DNA of 64,000 nucleotides, from positions 1 through 64,000 of the forward strand of contig DATARN010000058.1 of assembly GCA_036264135.1 (NCBI GenBank), in the 5' to 3' direction. The translations under genes and the position numbers were made by a program. The notes beneath the pieces were generated by a model. It had not been told where the DNA came from. It saw only the letters and a program-made list of their open reading frames with translations, and did not search any database. The DNA comes from DATARN01 sp036264135 (lineage in GTDB: Bacteria > Actinomycetota > Acidimicrobiia > Acidimicrobiales > Palsa-688). How positions within the stretch are numbered: position 1 is the stretch's first letter; every line of letters starts with the position of its first letter. Below are positions 43,702 through 53,477 of the stretch, piece by piece.

Positions 43702-46700
43702 ATGGCAATGGCGCCCGAACGGATCGGGATCGGCATCCGCCGACACTTCACGTCGGCGGGGACGGATCCCTTCGACACGGTGCGGTGGGAGCGGCGTGAC
43801 GCACGTATCGCCAACTACCTCACCGGTGCCGTCGCCTTCGAGCAGCTCGGTGTCGAGGTTCCCGCCGGCTGGAGCGTCAACGCGACCAACATCCTGGCCC
43901 AGAAGTACTTCCGGGGCACCTTGGGCACGCCGGAGCGGGAGTGGTCGCTGAAGCAGGTCACCGAGCGGGTGGTCCAGACGATCACCGACTGGGGCCGCAA
44001 GGACGGCTACTTCGTCGACGAGGACGAGGCCGAGGCCTTCCGGGACGAGCTGGCCTACCTCGTCATTCATCAGCGGGCCGCCTTCAACTCGCCGGTCTGG
44101 TTCAACATCGGCGTGAAGGGGGTCCCCCAGCAGGCGTCGGCGTGCTTCATCCTTTCGGTCGATGACTCGATGCACTCCATCCTCAACTGGTACGTCGAGG
44201 AGGGGACGATCTTCAAGGGCGGCTCGGGGGCAGGGATCAACCTGTCCCGCATCCGCTCCTCCAAGGAAGGGCTCCGCGGCGGCGGGACGGCATCGGGTCC
44301 GGTGAGCTTCATGCGGGGCGCCGACGCCTCGGCGGGGACCATCAAATCCGGGGGCAAAACCCGCCGGGCCGCCAAGATGGTCATCCTCGACGCCGATCAT
44401 CCCGATATCGAAGACTTCATCTGGTGCAAGGCGGTCGAGGAGCGCAAGGCCCGAGCCCTACGAGACGCCGGCTTCGACATGGACCTCGACGGCAAGGACA
44501 GCCACTCGATCCAGTACCAGAACGCCAATAACTCGGTGCGGGTCACCGACGAGTTCATGCAAGCCGTTCTCGACGATGAGGACTGGCACCTGCGGGCCGT
44601 CACCAACGGTGAGATCCTCGAGACCGTCAAGGCCCGTGACCTGTTCCGACAGATTTCCAAGGCGGCGTGGGAGTGCGCTGATCCCGGAATGCAGTTCGAC
44701 ACGACCATCAACAGATGGCATACCGCGCCGAACACAGGCCGGATCAATGGAAGCAATCCGTGCAGCGAGTACATGCATCTAGACAACTCGGCGTGCAATC
44801 TGGCCTCCATTAACCTGCTGGCCTTCTCGCAGGAAGATGGGACGTTCGACGTCGAGGGATTCAAGGTGGCGACCGAGGTCCTGTTCACGGCCCAGGAGAT
44901 CATGGTCGGCAATGCCGATTATCCGACGGAGGCGATTGCCGAGACGTCGCGCCGGTTCCGCCAGCTCGGCATCGGGTACGCCAACCTCGGGGCCCTGCTG
45001 ATGTCCCGGGGACTGCCGTACGACTCCGATGAGGGACGCGCCTGGGCGGCCTCCATCACCGCCCTCCTGACCGGCCAGTCCTACGCCACATCGGCGCGCA
45101 CCGCCGCCCGGATGGGACCGTTCGCCGGATTCACGGAAAACCGCGACGCCATGCTGAACGTCTTGCGCATGCACCGCGACGAAGTGGCGTCGATCAACGA
45201 GGAGCTCGTACCCACGGAGTTATTGAGTGCGGCCCAAGAGGCCTGGGACACCGCGGTCGAGACCGGCGAACAGTACGGCGTTCGCAACTCCCAAGCGAGC
45301 GTCCTGGCACCAACGGGGTGTCTGGTCGGGGGGTCGCTGGTGCCGACGGCGCGAGGCCTAGTCCGCCTACGGTCGCTCGGCGACCCCCACGGAGCCACGT
45401 GGCAGCCGCTGGCTCTTCAGGTCGGCACCGACGAGGGCCCCCAGGACGCCAGCCAATTCTTTATCAACGGCGCCGAGGCCACTGTTCGCGTCGAGACGAC
45501 GCGCGGCTACCGGATCCAGGGCACACCCACCCATCGCGTCAAGGTGGTCGACGAAGCCACCGGAGAATGGCGTTGGAAGCGGTTCGGCGAGATCGGCGCC
45601 GGCGACCTGGTCCCCCTGGCCCTCGATCAGCTGATCGGGCGACCTCAGTCCGTGCCGCTGCCGCCGCTGCCGCCGCTGCCGCCGCTGCCGCCGCTGCCGA
45701 CGCAGCCACGGTTGACGGAGGCCGACAACACGGCAGAGGACGAGGCTGCGGTCACGGCCACGATTACACCGGAGTTGGCTGAGCTCGTCGGGTACTTCAT
45801 GGGTAACGGGTCGCGGCACGGTGGGGGCCTGCGGTTCGGCGTTACGGCCGGGGATTTTGACGTGATGGAACGGATCGTGCAGCTCGGCAAGGAGGCGTTC
45901 GGCCTCGTCGGCCAAGCCACGCCGGAGACGGGCTTCAGCGAGGTCCGGTTTGATTCCGTCCGTCTGGCGCGCTGGTGGGAGGCGTGCGGCTTCGCGCCGC
46001 ATCCTCCGACAGGTTCTCAGGCGGTTTCCGGTGAGACCGCCCACATTCCCGATGCGGTGCTTTCCGCCAACGATCCCGAGGTCTACGCCGCCTTCCTCCG
46101 TGGTTTGTACGAAGCCGACGGCGAAGCCGGCGCCGGATGCCCGACGTTGACGAGCCGCTCCACCGCCCTGGTCCGGGATGTGCAATCCCTGCTGCTGGCC
46201 CTCGGGTACCCGTCGACCCTCAGCCTTCGGGAGGGGACCGACGCGTCGTCCGAGCGCCCGGCCAGCCTGCGACTCATCAACGAATCCGTCAGCACCCGCT
46301 GGCTGGAGCAAGTTGGGTTTATGGGCGCTCGAAAGAACGGGCGCATCCTGACAGCGGCCTGGGATGACACGGACGCCGCCGGCCAGACCGTCCGGCGCGA
46401 CGACATCCCCCTGACCCGGGAACTGGTCGACCGGCTGGGCCGAGGCGACGACGGGTTGCCGCCGGCGGTGGCGACGGAGCTGCGGATGTCGAGGCGACTG
46501 GCCAGCGAGCTGTTTCTCCGATCCGGCGATGCCGAACTCGGCCACCTCCTGTCGTTCTTCTACGACCGCGTGGGCAACGCCGAGCTCGTCGACGAGGAAT
46601 TGACCTACGACCTGTCGGTCCCGTCCAACGTGACCTATATCGCCAACGGCTTCATAAGCCACAACACCATCGCCCTGCTGATGGATTGTGACACCACGGG

Positions 46701-49131
46701 AATCGAGCCGGATCTCGGGCTGGTGAAGACCAAGAAATTGGTGGGCGGCGGGACGATGTCGATTGTCAATCAGACCGTCCCCCGGGCCCTGCGCCGCCTC
46801 GGCTACAACCCCTCCGAAGTGGACGCCATCGTCGCCTACATCGACGAGCACAAGTCCATCGTCGGGGCGCCGGCACTCAAGGCCGAGCATCTCCCCGTCT
46901 TCGCCTGCTCCATGGGGGACAACACCATCCACTACCGGGGCCACGTGCGGATGATGGGCGCCGTCCAGCCCTTCATCTCGGGCGCCATCTCGAAGTGCGT
47001 GACCGGCGAGACGCTCCTGACCACCGCCGAGGGGCTGGTGCGTATCGGCGGCCTGTACCGGGGTGAGAAGCCCGACAGCTACCGAAGCGACGTGCGGGAA
47101 GTGGCGTCGCTGAGCGGGCCCCAGAAGACCGACGCCTTCTACTACGGCGGGATCCGCCCGGTGACCTCGGTGGTGCTGCGCTCGGGGCATCGGGTGACCG
47201 GCACCGCCAACCACCGCCTGCTGGTCTCCGGCGGCGACGGGCTCGAATGGCGTCGCCTCGACGAGATCGCGGTGGGAGAGTACGTGGCCACCCAGTACGG
47301 CGACGAACTGTGGTCGGTCCTGCCCGCCCGGTTGGAGACCGACGACGGGAGCGAGAGCTACCAGGGGCCGGCGGAGATGACCGTCGATCTGGCCTTCCTG
47401 CTGGGGGCCTACGCCGCCGCCGGCCGGGTCTCCGGCGCGGCCTGGGCGGTCAGGATCAACTGTGACAGCCGCTCGGTGCTGCAACGACTGGCGGAGGCGG
47501 CGGGGCGGGTCTTCGGTGTCACGGCAACCATCGACCTCCCTACGTCGCACCCGAGTTCGCACCCCGGCGCGGGTCGGGTGGAGTTCCGCTCCCAGGCCAT
47601 CGTGGAACTCTTCGATCGGCTCGGTTGCGGCCAGTGCGCGGTGCACAAGCGCATCCCCGACGCCGTCCTGCGCTCGCCTCGGGAAATGGTGCTGGCCTAC
47701 CTGGAAGGTTTGACCCTGGCCGCCGAGGTGACGATGTGCGGCACCGCCAAGTGGTCCATCACCTCGGAATCGCCCGGACTGCTCGACGACCTGCAGGCCA
47801 TTCTGACCAACCTGGGCATCGTCCACGAGCGGGCCATCAAGTTCGCCCGGACCACCGGCCGGCCCTATGACGAACTGTTCGCCGTGGGCGAGCAGGCCAA
47901 CGACCTGCTGGCCCTGGTTCCCTTCGCCGAGCAGCGCAAGGCGGCGTTCGCCCAGGCGCTGCAAGGCCTCGGCCACCACCCCAACCGCAACGGCGCCGAC
48001 GTCGTCCCCGGCATCTCGCCGTACGAGCTGTACCGGATCGTCCCCCGGGCGCTTCGCGGCGACTTCGGCTATCTGAGCGACCCCCGGGCCATGTGCGTGA
48101 GTCGCCGTTCGCTGGAGCAGGTGGCAGCGGTGGCCGGCGCCCGACTGCCGCAGTGGCTGCGGACGGTGCTCGAGGACAACCTGCATTTCAGCCCGGTGGA
48201 GTCGGTTGGCTCGGCCGGCGAGCGGGAGGTGTTCGACCTTTCCGTTCCCGCGACCCAAGCCTTCGTGGGCAACGGCATCGTCAACCACAACACCGTCAAC
48301 CTGCCCGAGCAGGCCACCATCGAGGACGTCGAGCAGCTCCACATCGAAGCCTGGCAGCTTGGCCTCAAAGCGGTCGCCATCTACCGGGACAACTGCAAGG
48401 TGGCCCAGCCCCTGGCCACGACCAAGAAAAACGCCCCGGCGATGTCGGAACCCGAGGCCCACGACGCCGAGCTGGCGGTGAAGGTGGCCGAGCTGGAGAA
48501 GGCCCTGCAGCGGCAGACGGTCGTGGTCAAGCAGCCGGTGCGGGAGCGCCTGCCCCGCAAGCGCCGCTCCATGACCTTCAAGTTCCGGGTGGCGGACTGC
48601 GAGGGCTACGTCACCGTCGGTGAGTACGACGACGGGCGGCCGGGCGAAGTGTTCATGCAGGTGTCCAAGCAGGGCTCGACCTTGGCCGGGATCATGGACG
48701 CCTTCGCGGTGGCGGTCAGCCTGGGACTGCAGCACGGCGTGCCGCTGGCGACGTTCGTCAAGAAGTACACCAACATGCGCTTCGAGCCGGCGGGCATGAC
48801 CGACGATCCCGACCTGCGCATCGCCTCCTCGCTGGTCGACTACATCTTCCGCCGGCTGGCGGTCGACTACCTGAGCTACGACGAGCGAGCCGAACTGGGC
48901 ATCCTCACCACCAACGAGCGACTCCAGCCCACCCTGCCCGGCGTCGAGGAGGCCACCACGGCCAGCTCCTCGGTGGTGGAGGAGTTGACCGAGGAGGCCC
49001 GGTCGCCGCGGACCGTCGGGCACTCACGCCCCCTCGACGCCCCGTATTGCTACCAGTGCGGCGTCCAGATGCAACAGGCCGGAAGCTGCTTCGCCTGCCC
49101 GTCCTGCGGCAGTACCAGCGGCTGTTCGTAG
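43702..49131 (+). CDS. nrdJ: B12-dependent ribonucleotide reductase (class II) with two inteins
   Basis: 1809 codons; removing two inteins (449 and 432 residues) leaves a 928-residue extein, the usual NrdJ size. It reduces ribonucleotides to deoxyribonucleotides using adenosylcobalamin, independent of oxygen. Features: an ATP-cone-like/helical N-terminus, ASACFILSVDDSM, the finger-loop Cys in NSACNLASINLLAF, NPCSEYM, SVLAPTG^TIALLMDCDTTG (intein 1 site), SGAISK^TVNLPEQAT (intein 2 site), and a C-terminal zinc ribbon CYQCGVQMQQAG ... CPSCGSTSGC. Both inteins sit at highly conserved active-site motifs. ATG 43702 has a strong Shine-Dalgarno 9 nt upstream. Confidence 0.96.
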   Translation: MAMAPERIGIGIRRHFTSAGTDPFDTVRWERRDARIANYLTGAVAFEQLGVEVPAGWSVNATNILAQKYFRGTLGTPEREWSLKQVTERVVQTITDWGRKDGYFVDEDEAEAFRDELAYLVIHQRAAFNSPVWFNIGVKGVPQQASACFILSVDDSMHSILNWYVEEGTIFKGGSGAGINLSRIRSSKEGLRGGGTASGPVSFMRGADASAGTIKSGGKTRRAAKMVILDADHPDIEDFIWCKAVEERKARALRDAGFDMDLDGKDSHSIQYQNANNSVRVTDEFMQAVLDDEDWHLRAVTNGEILETVKARDLFRQISKAAWECADPGMQFDTTINRWHTAPNTGRINGSNPCSEYMHLDNSACNLASINLLAFSQEDGTFDVEGFKVATEVLFTAQEIMVGNADYPTEAIAETSRRFRQLGIGYANLGALLMSRGLPYDSDEGRAWAASITALLTGQSYATSARTAARMGPFAGFTENRDAMLNVLRMHRDEVASINEELVPTELLSAAQEAWDTAVETGEQYGVRNSQASVLAPTGCLVGGSLVPTARGLVRLRSLGDPHGATWQPLALQVGTDEGPQDASQFFINGAEATVRVETTRGYRIQGTPTHRVKVVDEATGEWRWKRFGEIGAGDLVPLALDQLIGRPQSVPLPPLPPLPPLPPLPTQPRLTEADNTAEDEAAVTATITPELAELVGYFMGNGSRHGGGLRFGVTAGDFDVMERIVQLGKEAFGLVGQATPETGFSEVRFDSVRLARWWEACGFAPHPPTGSQAVSGETAHIPDAVLSANDPEVYAAFLRGLYEADGEAGAGCPTLTSRSTALVRDVQSLLLALGYPSTLSLREGTDASSERPASLRLINESVSTRWLEQVGFMGARKNGRILTAAWDDTDAAGQTVRRDDIPLTRELVDRLGRGDDGLPPAVATELRMSRRLASELFLRSGDAELGHLLSFFYDRVGNAELVDEELTYDLSVPSNVTYIANGFISHNTIALLMDCDTTGIEPDLGLVKTKKLVGGGTMSIVNQTVPRALRRLGYNPSEVDAIVAYIDEHKSIVGAPALKAEHLPVFACSMGDNTIHYRGHVRMMGAVQPFISGAISKCVTGETLLTTAEGLVRIGGLYRGEKPDSYRSDVREVASLSGPQKTDAFYYGGIRPVTSVVLRSGHRVTGTANHRLLVSGGDGLEWRRLDEIAVGEYVATQYGDELWSVLPARLETDDGSESYQGPAEMTVDLAFLLGAYAAAGRVSGAAWAVRINCDSRSVLQRLAEAAGRVFGVTATIDLPTSHPSSHPGAGRVEFRSQAIVELFDRLGCGQCAVHKRIPDAVLRSPREMVLAYLEGLTLAAEVTMCGTAKWSITSESPGLLDDLQAILTNLGIVHERAIKFARTTGRPYDELFAVGEQANDLLALVPFAEQRKAAFAQALQGLGHHPNRNGADVVPGISPYELYRIVPRALRGDFGYLSDPRAMCVSRRSLEQVAAVAGARLPQWLRTVLEDNLHFSPVESVGSAGEREVFDLSVPATQAFVGNGIVNHNTVNLPEQATIEDVEQLHIEAWQLGLKAVAIYRDNCKVAQPLATTKKNAPAMSEPEAHDAELAVKVAELEKALQRQTVVVKQPVRERLPRKRRSMTFKFRVADCEGYVTVGEYDDGRPGEVFMQVSKQGSTLAGIMDAFAVAVSLGLQHGVPLATFVKKYTNMRFEPAGMTDDPDLRIASSLVDYIFRRLAVDYLSYDERAELGILTTNERLQPTLPGVEEATTASSSVVEELTEEARSPRTVGHSRPLDAPYCYQCGVQMQQAGSCFACPSCGSTSGCS
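45319..46665 (+). other. Intein 1 of NrdJ (LAGLIDADG type)
   Basis: Residues 540-988 of the precursor. It starts with Cys (CLVGGSLVPTARGLVRLRSL), has block B GTPTHRVKVV, and ends FISHN followed by Thr (blocks F/G: NVTYIANGFISHN). The endonuclease blocks are LVGYFMGNGS (first LAGLIDADG, the usual Asp replaced by Asn) and FLRGLYEADGEA (second, acidic residue kept). A PLPPLPPLPP linker encoded by 9-bp repeats (45654-45699) joins the splicing and endonuclease regions. Confidence 0.93.
46996..48291 (+). other. Intein 2 of NrdJ (degenerate endonuclease)
   Basis: Residues 1099-1530. It begins CVTGETLLTTAEGLVRI, has block B GTANHRLLVSGG and ends QAFVGNGIVNHN followed by Thr. Endonuclease blocks are degenerate: FLLGAYAAAGRVSG and YLEGLTLAAEVTM lack the acidic residues, so splicing should work but homing should not. 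Insertion is within SGAISK^TVNLPE of the reductase. Confidence 0.92.
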
Positions 49132-49132
49132 C

Positions 49133-49194
49133 CGCCTCGAGCTGGTGTTCCGCTCCGCATAGAGGCGCTGGGAGCGGGACACAGCCACGAGGCG
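49133..49194 (+). terminator. Long hairpin immediately after nrdJ
   Basis: CGCCTCG (49133-49139) pairs with CGAGGCG (49188-49194), and the interior GGTGTTCCGCTCC pairs imperfectly with GGAGCGGGACACAGCC. The stem of about 24 bp begins 2 nt after the nrdJ stop. It has no T-run; a terminator or 3'-end stabiliser is likely. Confidence 0.5.
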
Positions 49195-49220
49195 AGCCGG
49201 GCCGGCGCATACAGATGCGC

Positions 49221-49228
49221 AGGTAGGG
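49221..49228 (+). promoter_or_regulatory. Shine-Dalgarno supporting an ATC start
   Basis: AGGTAGGG ends 7 nt before ATC 49236. An in-frame TAG at 49224-49226 lies inside this site, so the protein cannot begin further upstream. Confidence 0.5.
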
Positions 49229-49235
49229 TCTCGCC

Positions 49236-49778
49236 ATCACCCTCGGCATCCTCATCCTCTGCACCGCCAACCAATGCCGCTCGGTGATGGGCGAGGCGTT
49301 GTTACAGGCTCGTCTCGAGGAGCGGGGGACCGACGCGGTGGTGGCGTCGGCCGGGTTCCTGGAGGGCGGCGTGCCGCCCACCGAGGAGGTCATCGACACC
49401 ATGGCGGCGATGGGATTGGACGTCAGCGCCCACCTCAGCCATCAGGTGACCCCGGAGCTGCTGGACGCCGCCGACCTGATCGTGGCCATGACCCGCCAGC
49501 ACGTCATCGACGCCACCCTGATGGCCCCCGACGCCTGGACCCGCATCTTTCAGCTCACCGACCTGGTGCGCCGGGCTGAAGCGGTTGGGCCCTGGCCCCC
49601 CCAGCAACCGTGGTCCGAGTGGCTCGATGCCGTCGGCGAGGGCCGGACGCGGACAGGCATCCTGTCCGCCAGTCTGAGCGACGACATCGCCGACCCCATC
49701 GGGCAGTCGGCGGCCGTCCACACCGCGTCGCGCCTGTTGCTCGACGACCTGTTCACCCGCCTCGCCGACCTACTGTGA
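49236..49778 (+). CDS. Low-molecular-weight protein tyrosine phosphatase; apparent ATC start
   Basis: About 180 residues. The catalytic P-loop CTANQCRSVMGE (C-x5-R-S type) begins at codon 9 when translation starts at ATC 49236 (M-TLGILILCTANQCRS). The C-terminal part includes SDDIADPIGQS, where the general-acid Asp-Pro lies (DPIG). The first canonical start, GTG 49284, falls after the catalytic Cys and Arg and would give a dead enzyme, while an in-frame TAG at 49224 blocks any upstream start. Bacterial LMW-PTPs and related arsenate reductases share this loop; phosphatase is favoured by the DP motif. Confidence 0.82.
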   Translation: MTLGILILCTANQCRSVMGEALLQARLEERGTDAVVASAGFLEGGVPPTEEVIDTMAAMGLDVSAHLSHQVTPELLDAADLIVAMTRQHVIDATLMAPDAWTRIFQLTDLVRRAEAVGPWPPQQPWSEWLDAVGEGRTRTGILSASLSDDIADPIGQSAAVHTASRLLLDDLFTRLADLL

Positions 49779-49822
49779 CCGGCCGATCAGGAAGCGTCGC
49801 CGAGGTGCTTTGAGCGGCCCGA

Positions 49823-50520
49823 TCAGGAAGCGCCCGGCACCGGCGCCCCGGCCTCGGCCACGTCGGCGGACGGCAGCGGCCCGAAGAGGCTGAACATCGG
49901 GAAATACGGCGTCGGGTCGCCCTCCCACCGGTAGGTCAGGATCTGGCTGGCGGAACGCCGGCCGAACAGGGCCCGGAACCACTCCATCGTCGGGGCCGTT
50001 CCCGCCACCGCCACCCCCGCCGAGCCGCACACCCACTCCCCGTCGTCGGCGACCAGGCGGAGGCCGGGGAGGTCATGCTTGTCGACGAGGTGGTTGAGCC
50101 GCCCGGTGACCCGCGCGGTCACGGCCGCCGCCGCCGCCGGGTCGCTCGCGCCGGCCAGCCCCAGTGCGCCCCGGAGGTCGTGCTCGTGGGTCAAGATGTC
50201 GAAGGCCGCCGAGTCGGCCCGCCCCGGTGCGGCCAGCATGGTGAGCAGCGCCGGCGTGCGGTCCCGCCACTCCGCCAACAAGGCGGGCAACGTCCGCCCC
50301 TCCCGAGCCGCAACCTGGCGCGCCGTCCACGGCTCGGTGGCGGCTCCGTCCACCTCGCCGCTGCCGACGTCGTGGCACACGCCGGCCAAGTGGGCGACGA
50401 GCTGGACCACCGTCCAACGCGGCGTGCCGGGCACCGGTCCGGCCAGCGCCGGCGCGGAAAGCGGCGTGACCAGGTCGACGATCCGGTCTTGGGTTTGGGT
50501 GTACAGCGCCACCAGGTCCA

Positions 50521-50521
<1 letters not shown>
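49823..50521 (-). CDS. DinB-fold metal enzyme, TIGR03086/maleylpyruvate isomerase-like
   Basis: 232 residues. The four-helix DinB/MDMPI_N fold appears with metal-ligand His in RWTVVQLVAHLAGVCHD (about 38-53) and ILTHEHDLRGALGLA (about 110-125). A C-terminal MDMPI_C-like beta region follows (GLRLVADDGEWVCGSAGVAV). Relatives use mycothiol, the actinobacterial thiol. Its ATG shares one base with the stop of mtnA (TAATG), so it is part of the MtnA-RuBisCO-like operon. Reaction unknown. Confidence 0.83.
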
Positions 50522-51502
<981 letters not shown>

Positions 51503-51510
<8 letters not shown>

Positions 51511-52528
51511 CCTGTCCGCCGAGCCGGTCGACCGCCGCCCGCACCGCCGCCTCGAGGCCGCCGGGATACCCGTAGGCCTTGCTACCGAGCACCATCACCA
51601 TCCCCTCCCCGCCGGCGAGCGCCGCCTGCTCGGCCACCCCGTCGGGGCCGAGGCCGCCGCCGAATAGCGCGACCGAACGTCGCTCCGACCGGCGGGCGGA
51701 GCGGAGGGCAGCCAGGTTGTCCCGCACCTCGTCGTCGGATTCGAACAGCCCGCCCCCGAAGGCGCCCACGATCCAGTAATCGGCGCCGCAGGAGCGGGCC
51801 AGACCGGCGAGGACGGCGCCCGTCGCCCCGAACCGGTCGTTCCTCGTGATGGCGCCCGAGCCGGCCCGGTGGCCCAGGATGGGGACGCCGAGGTCGGCCT
51901 GGCGGAGGGCCACCACCGAGTCGAGGCCCTGGGCGAAGGCGTTGACCATCACGCCGGTGGCGCCGAGGGAGACGACCCGGCGGGCCCGCTCAATCAGCCC
52001 GGCTGTGGAGCCGGTGATGTTGGCGCAGTAGACGACGCCGGGGGCCAGGACCTTGGCCACCGCCTCGACCCGTTCGTCGAGCGGGCACCACGGCGGGTCG
52101 CCCAGGATTTCGTCGTCTTTGATGAACGTCGCCCCGCCGGCCACGGCCGCCCGGGCCACCTCCGCCGCCTCGGTCGGGGTCAGCCCGATCGACGGCTTGA
52201 CGATAACCCCGACGCTCACCGGGGCCGGTTGGGCGGCGACGCCGAACGCCGGCCCGGGCAGCAAGCCGTCGGGAATCTCCAGGTCGACCAGCCGGCAGCG
52301 GGTCACCGCCCGCCCCTCCGCCCCTTCGCCGGCGACGAGGGCGGAGACGAGCAGGGTGACGTTGGCGCCCCAGTTGGCGTCGGGGAAGTCCAGCACCGCC
52401 CGGCGACCCTCGGCGGCGACGACCCGGGCGCGGGCCCAGTCGGGACCGCCCTCCATGCCGGTCGAGGCCCGCAGCGCCAAGGCTTCAGCCGCTTCCAGGG
52501 GCTCGATCTCGAAGGTCGCCCGGATCAT
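51503..52528 (-). CDS. RuBisCO-like protein (form IV)
   Basis: 341 residues from ATG 52528, shorter than typical large chains. Recognisable RuBisCO landmarks: VGVIVKPSIGLTPTEAAEVA (loop-1 Lys kept, the second Lys replaced), GGATFIKDDEILGDP (the carbamylated Lys with Asp-Glu metal ligands kept), ILGHRAGSGAITRN (HRAMH loop with the second His replaced) and GGGLGPDGVAEQ (phosphate loop). Loss of carboxylase residues indicates a non-carboxylating enolase/isomerase. Overlap with mtnA suggests action on methylthioribulose-1-phosphate or its diketo product. No cupin partner or mtnP is visible. Confidence 0.88.
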
Positions 52529-52642
52529 CGCGCTGAAGACTATGAGGGAAAAGGGGCCCCGGTGGGCTGCACCGGGGCCGCCCACCCCGACGCCGGCGGC
52601 TGGGGCCGGGAGCTGAGGCTCCTCCGGTCGGGAATCGACCCG

Positions 52643-52725
52643 AACTGTGAGCCGCCAGCGTTCTCAGCATCACCGCGGCCACATATGGTCGGAAACGGTG
52701 CCGAGAACCATGGCGGCTCACAGTT
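52643..52725. repeat. Intergenic palindromic element, copy 2
   Basis: AACTGTGAGCCGCCA(GC)GTTCTC(A)GCA on the left mirrors TGC(C)GAGAAC(CA)TGGCGGCTCACAGTT on the right, with CCACATATGGTCGG in the middle. It lies between the RuBisCO-like gene start and the DJ-1 gene start, where it could affect either promoter. It matches copy 1 at 26083-26162 in arms and centre. Confidence 0.8.
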
Positions 52726-52751
52726 CCGCGCCCCGTGCCAGAGTGTGCGCC

Positions 52752-53399
52752 ATGAATGGCTTCCGGTTGGGGATCTATGTGTTCAAGGATGTCGAGATTG
52801 TCGATTTCGCCGCCCCCCACGGCGTGTTCTCGGTGGCCCGGCGCTTCGACCCGGAGTTGGAGGCGTTTCTCGTGGCCGACGCCATGCGGCCGGTGCAGGC
52901 CCAGGCCGGCTTTACCGTGCTGCCCAACTATGCCTTCGCCGACCGGCCGGCCATGGACGCCTTCCTGATCCCGGGAGGTTTTGGCACGCGCCAGGAGATC
53001 CGCAACGGCCGGCTCCACGAGTTCGTGCGCAGCCAGCCAGCGGAAACATTGCTTACCAGCGTGTGCACCGGCTCATGGGTCTACGGGAAGATGGGGCTGC
53101 TCGACGGCCTCCCGGCCACGAGCCGCAAGGAGCCCGACCGGGTCGAGGCCAAACCGCCGGGCAAGGTGCCCATCGACCGGCTGGCCGACCTGGCGCCGGC
53201 GTGCCACATCAGCCGGGCCCGGGTCGTCGACGCCGGGCGGATCATCACCGCCGGGGGCATCTGCTCGGGGATGGAACTGGGCTTCCACCTCCTGCGCCGG
53301 GCCGGCTACCCCGAGGACTTCATTGCCGAGGTGGCACGGGTCATGGAGTACACCGCCGCCTACGACCTGTACCGGGACGACCGCGAGACGGTCGGCTGA
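52752..53399 (+). CDS. DJ-1/PfpI-family protein
   Basis: 215 residues, class I glutamine amidotransferase-like fold without the AraC domain. FRLGIYVFKDVEIVDFAAPHGVF, the oxyanion glycine LIPGGFGTRQEI and the nucleophile elbow LLTSVCTGSWVYGKMGLLDG (Cys about residue 102) are present, plus ITAGGICSGMELGF. It resembles isonitrile hydratase/ThiJ-like proteins; substrate unknown. ATG 52752; GTG 52743 is possible. The palindromic element ends 26 bp upstream. Confidence 0.88.
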   Translation: MNGFRLGIYVFKDVEIVDFAAPHGVFSVARRFDPELEAFLVADAMRPVQAQAGFTVLPNYAFADRPAMDAFLIPGGFGTRQEIRNGRLHEFVRSQPAETLLTSVCTGSWVYGKMGLLDGLPATSRKEPDRVEAKPPGKVPIDRLADLAPACHISRARVVDAGRIITAGGICSGMELGFHLLRRAGYPEDFIAEVARVMEYTAAYDLYRDDRETVG

Positions 53400-53400
53400 C

Positions 53401-53439
53401 GACCCTAAAAGTCGACCCTAAAAGTCGACCCTAAAAGTC
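53401..53439. repeat. Three tandem copies of a 13-bp sequence
   Basis: GACCCTAAAAGTC occurs three times in perfect head-to-tail order between the convergent ends of the DJ-1 gene and the small downstream gene. Each unit has GAC/GTC ends. The AAAA/TTTT runs are rare in this GC-rich window. Confidence 0.9.
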
Positions 53440-53477
53440 GGCGAAGCGGCTGACCGCCGCTTGGGAGGTCGGCCCAC

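Noticed and set aside
45367..49023. Open frame of about 1218 codons on the minus strand opposite nrdJ
   Set aside because: It is a high-GC antisense shadow; the plus strand encodes a well-recognised reductase with inteins, and the antisense product has no recognisable domain.
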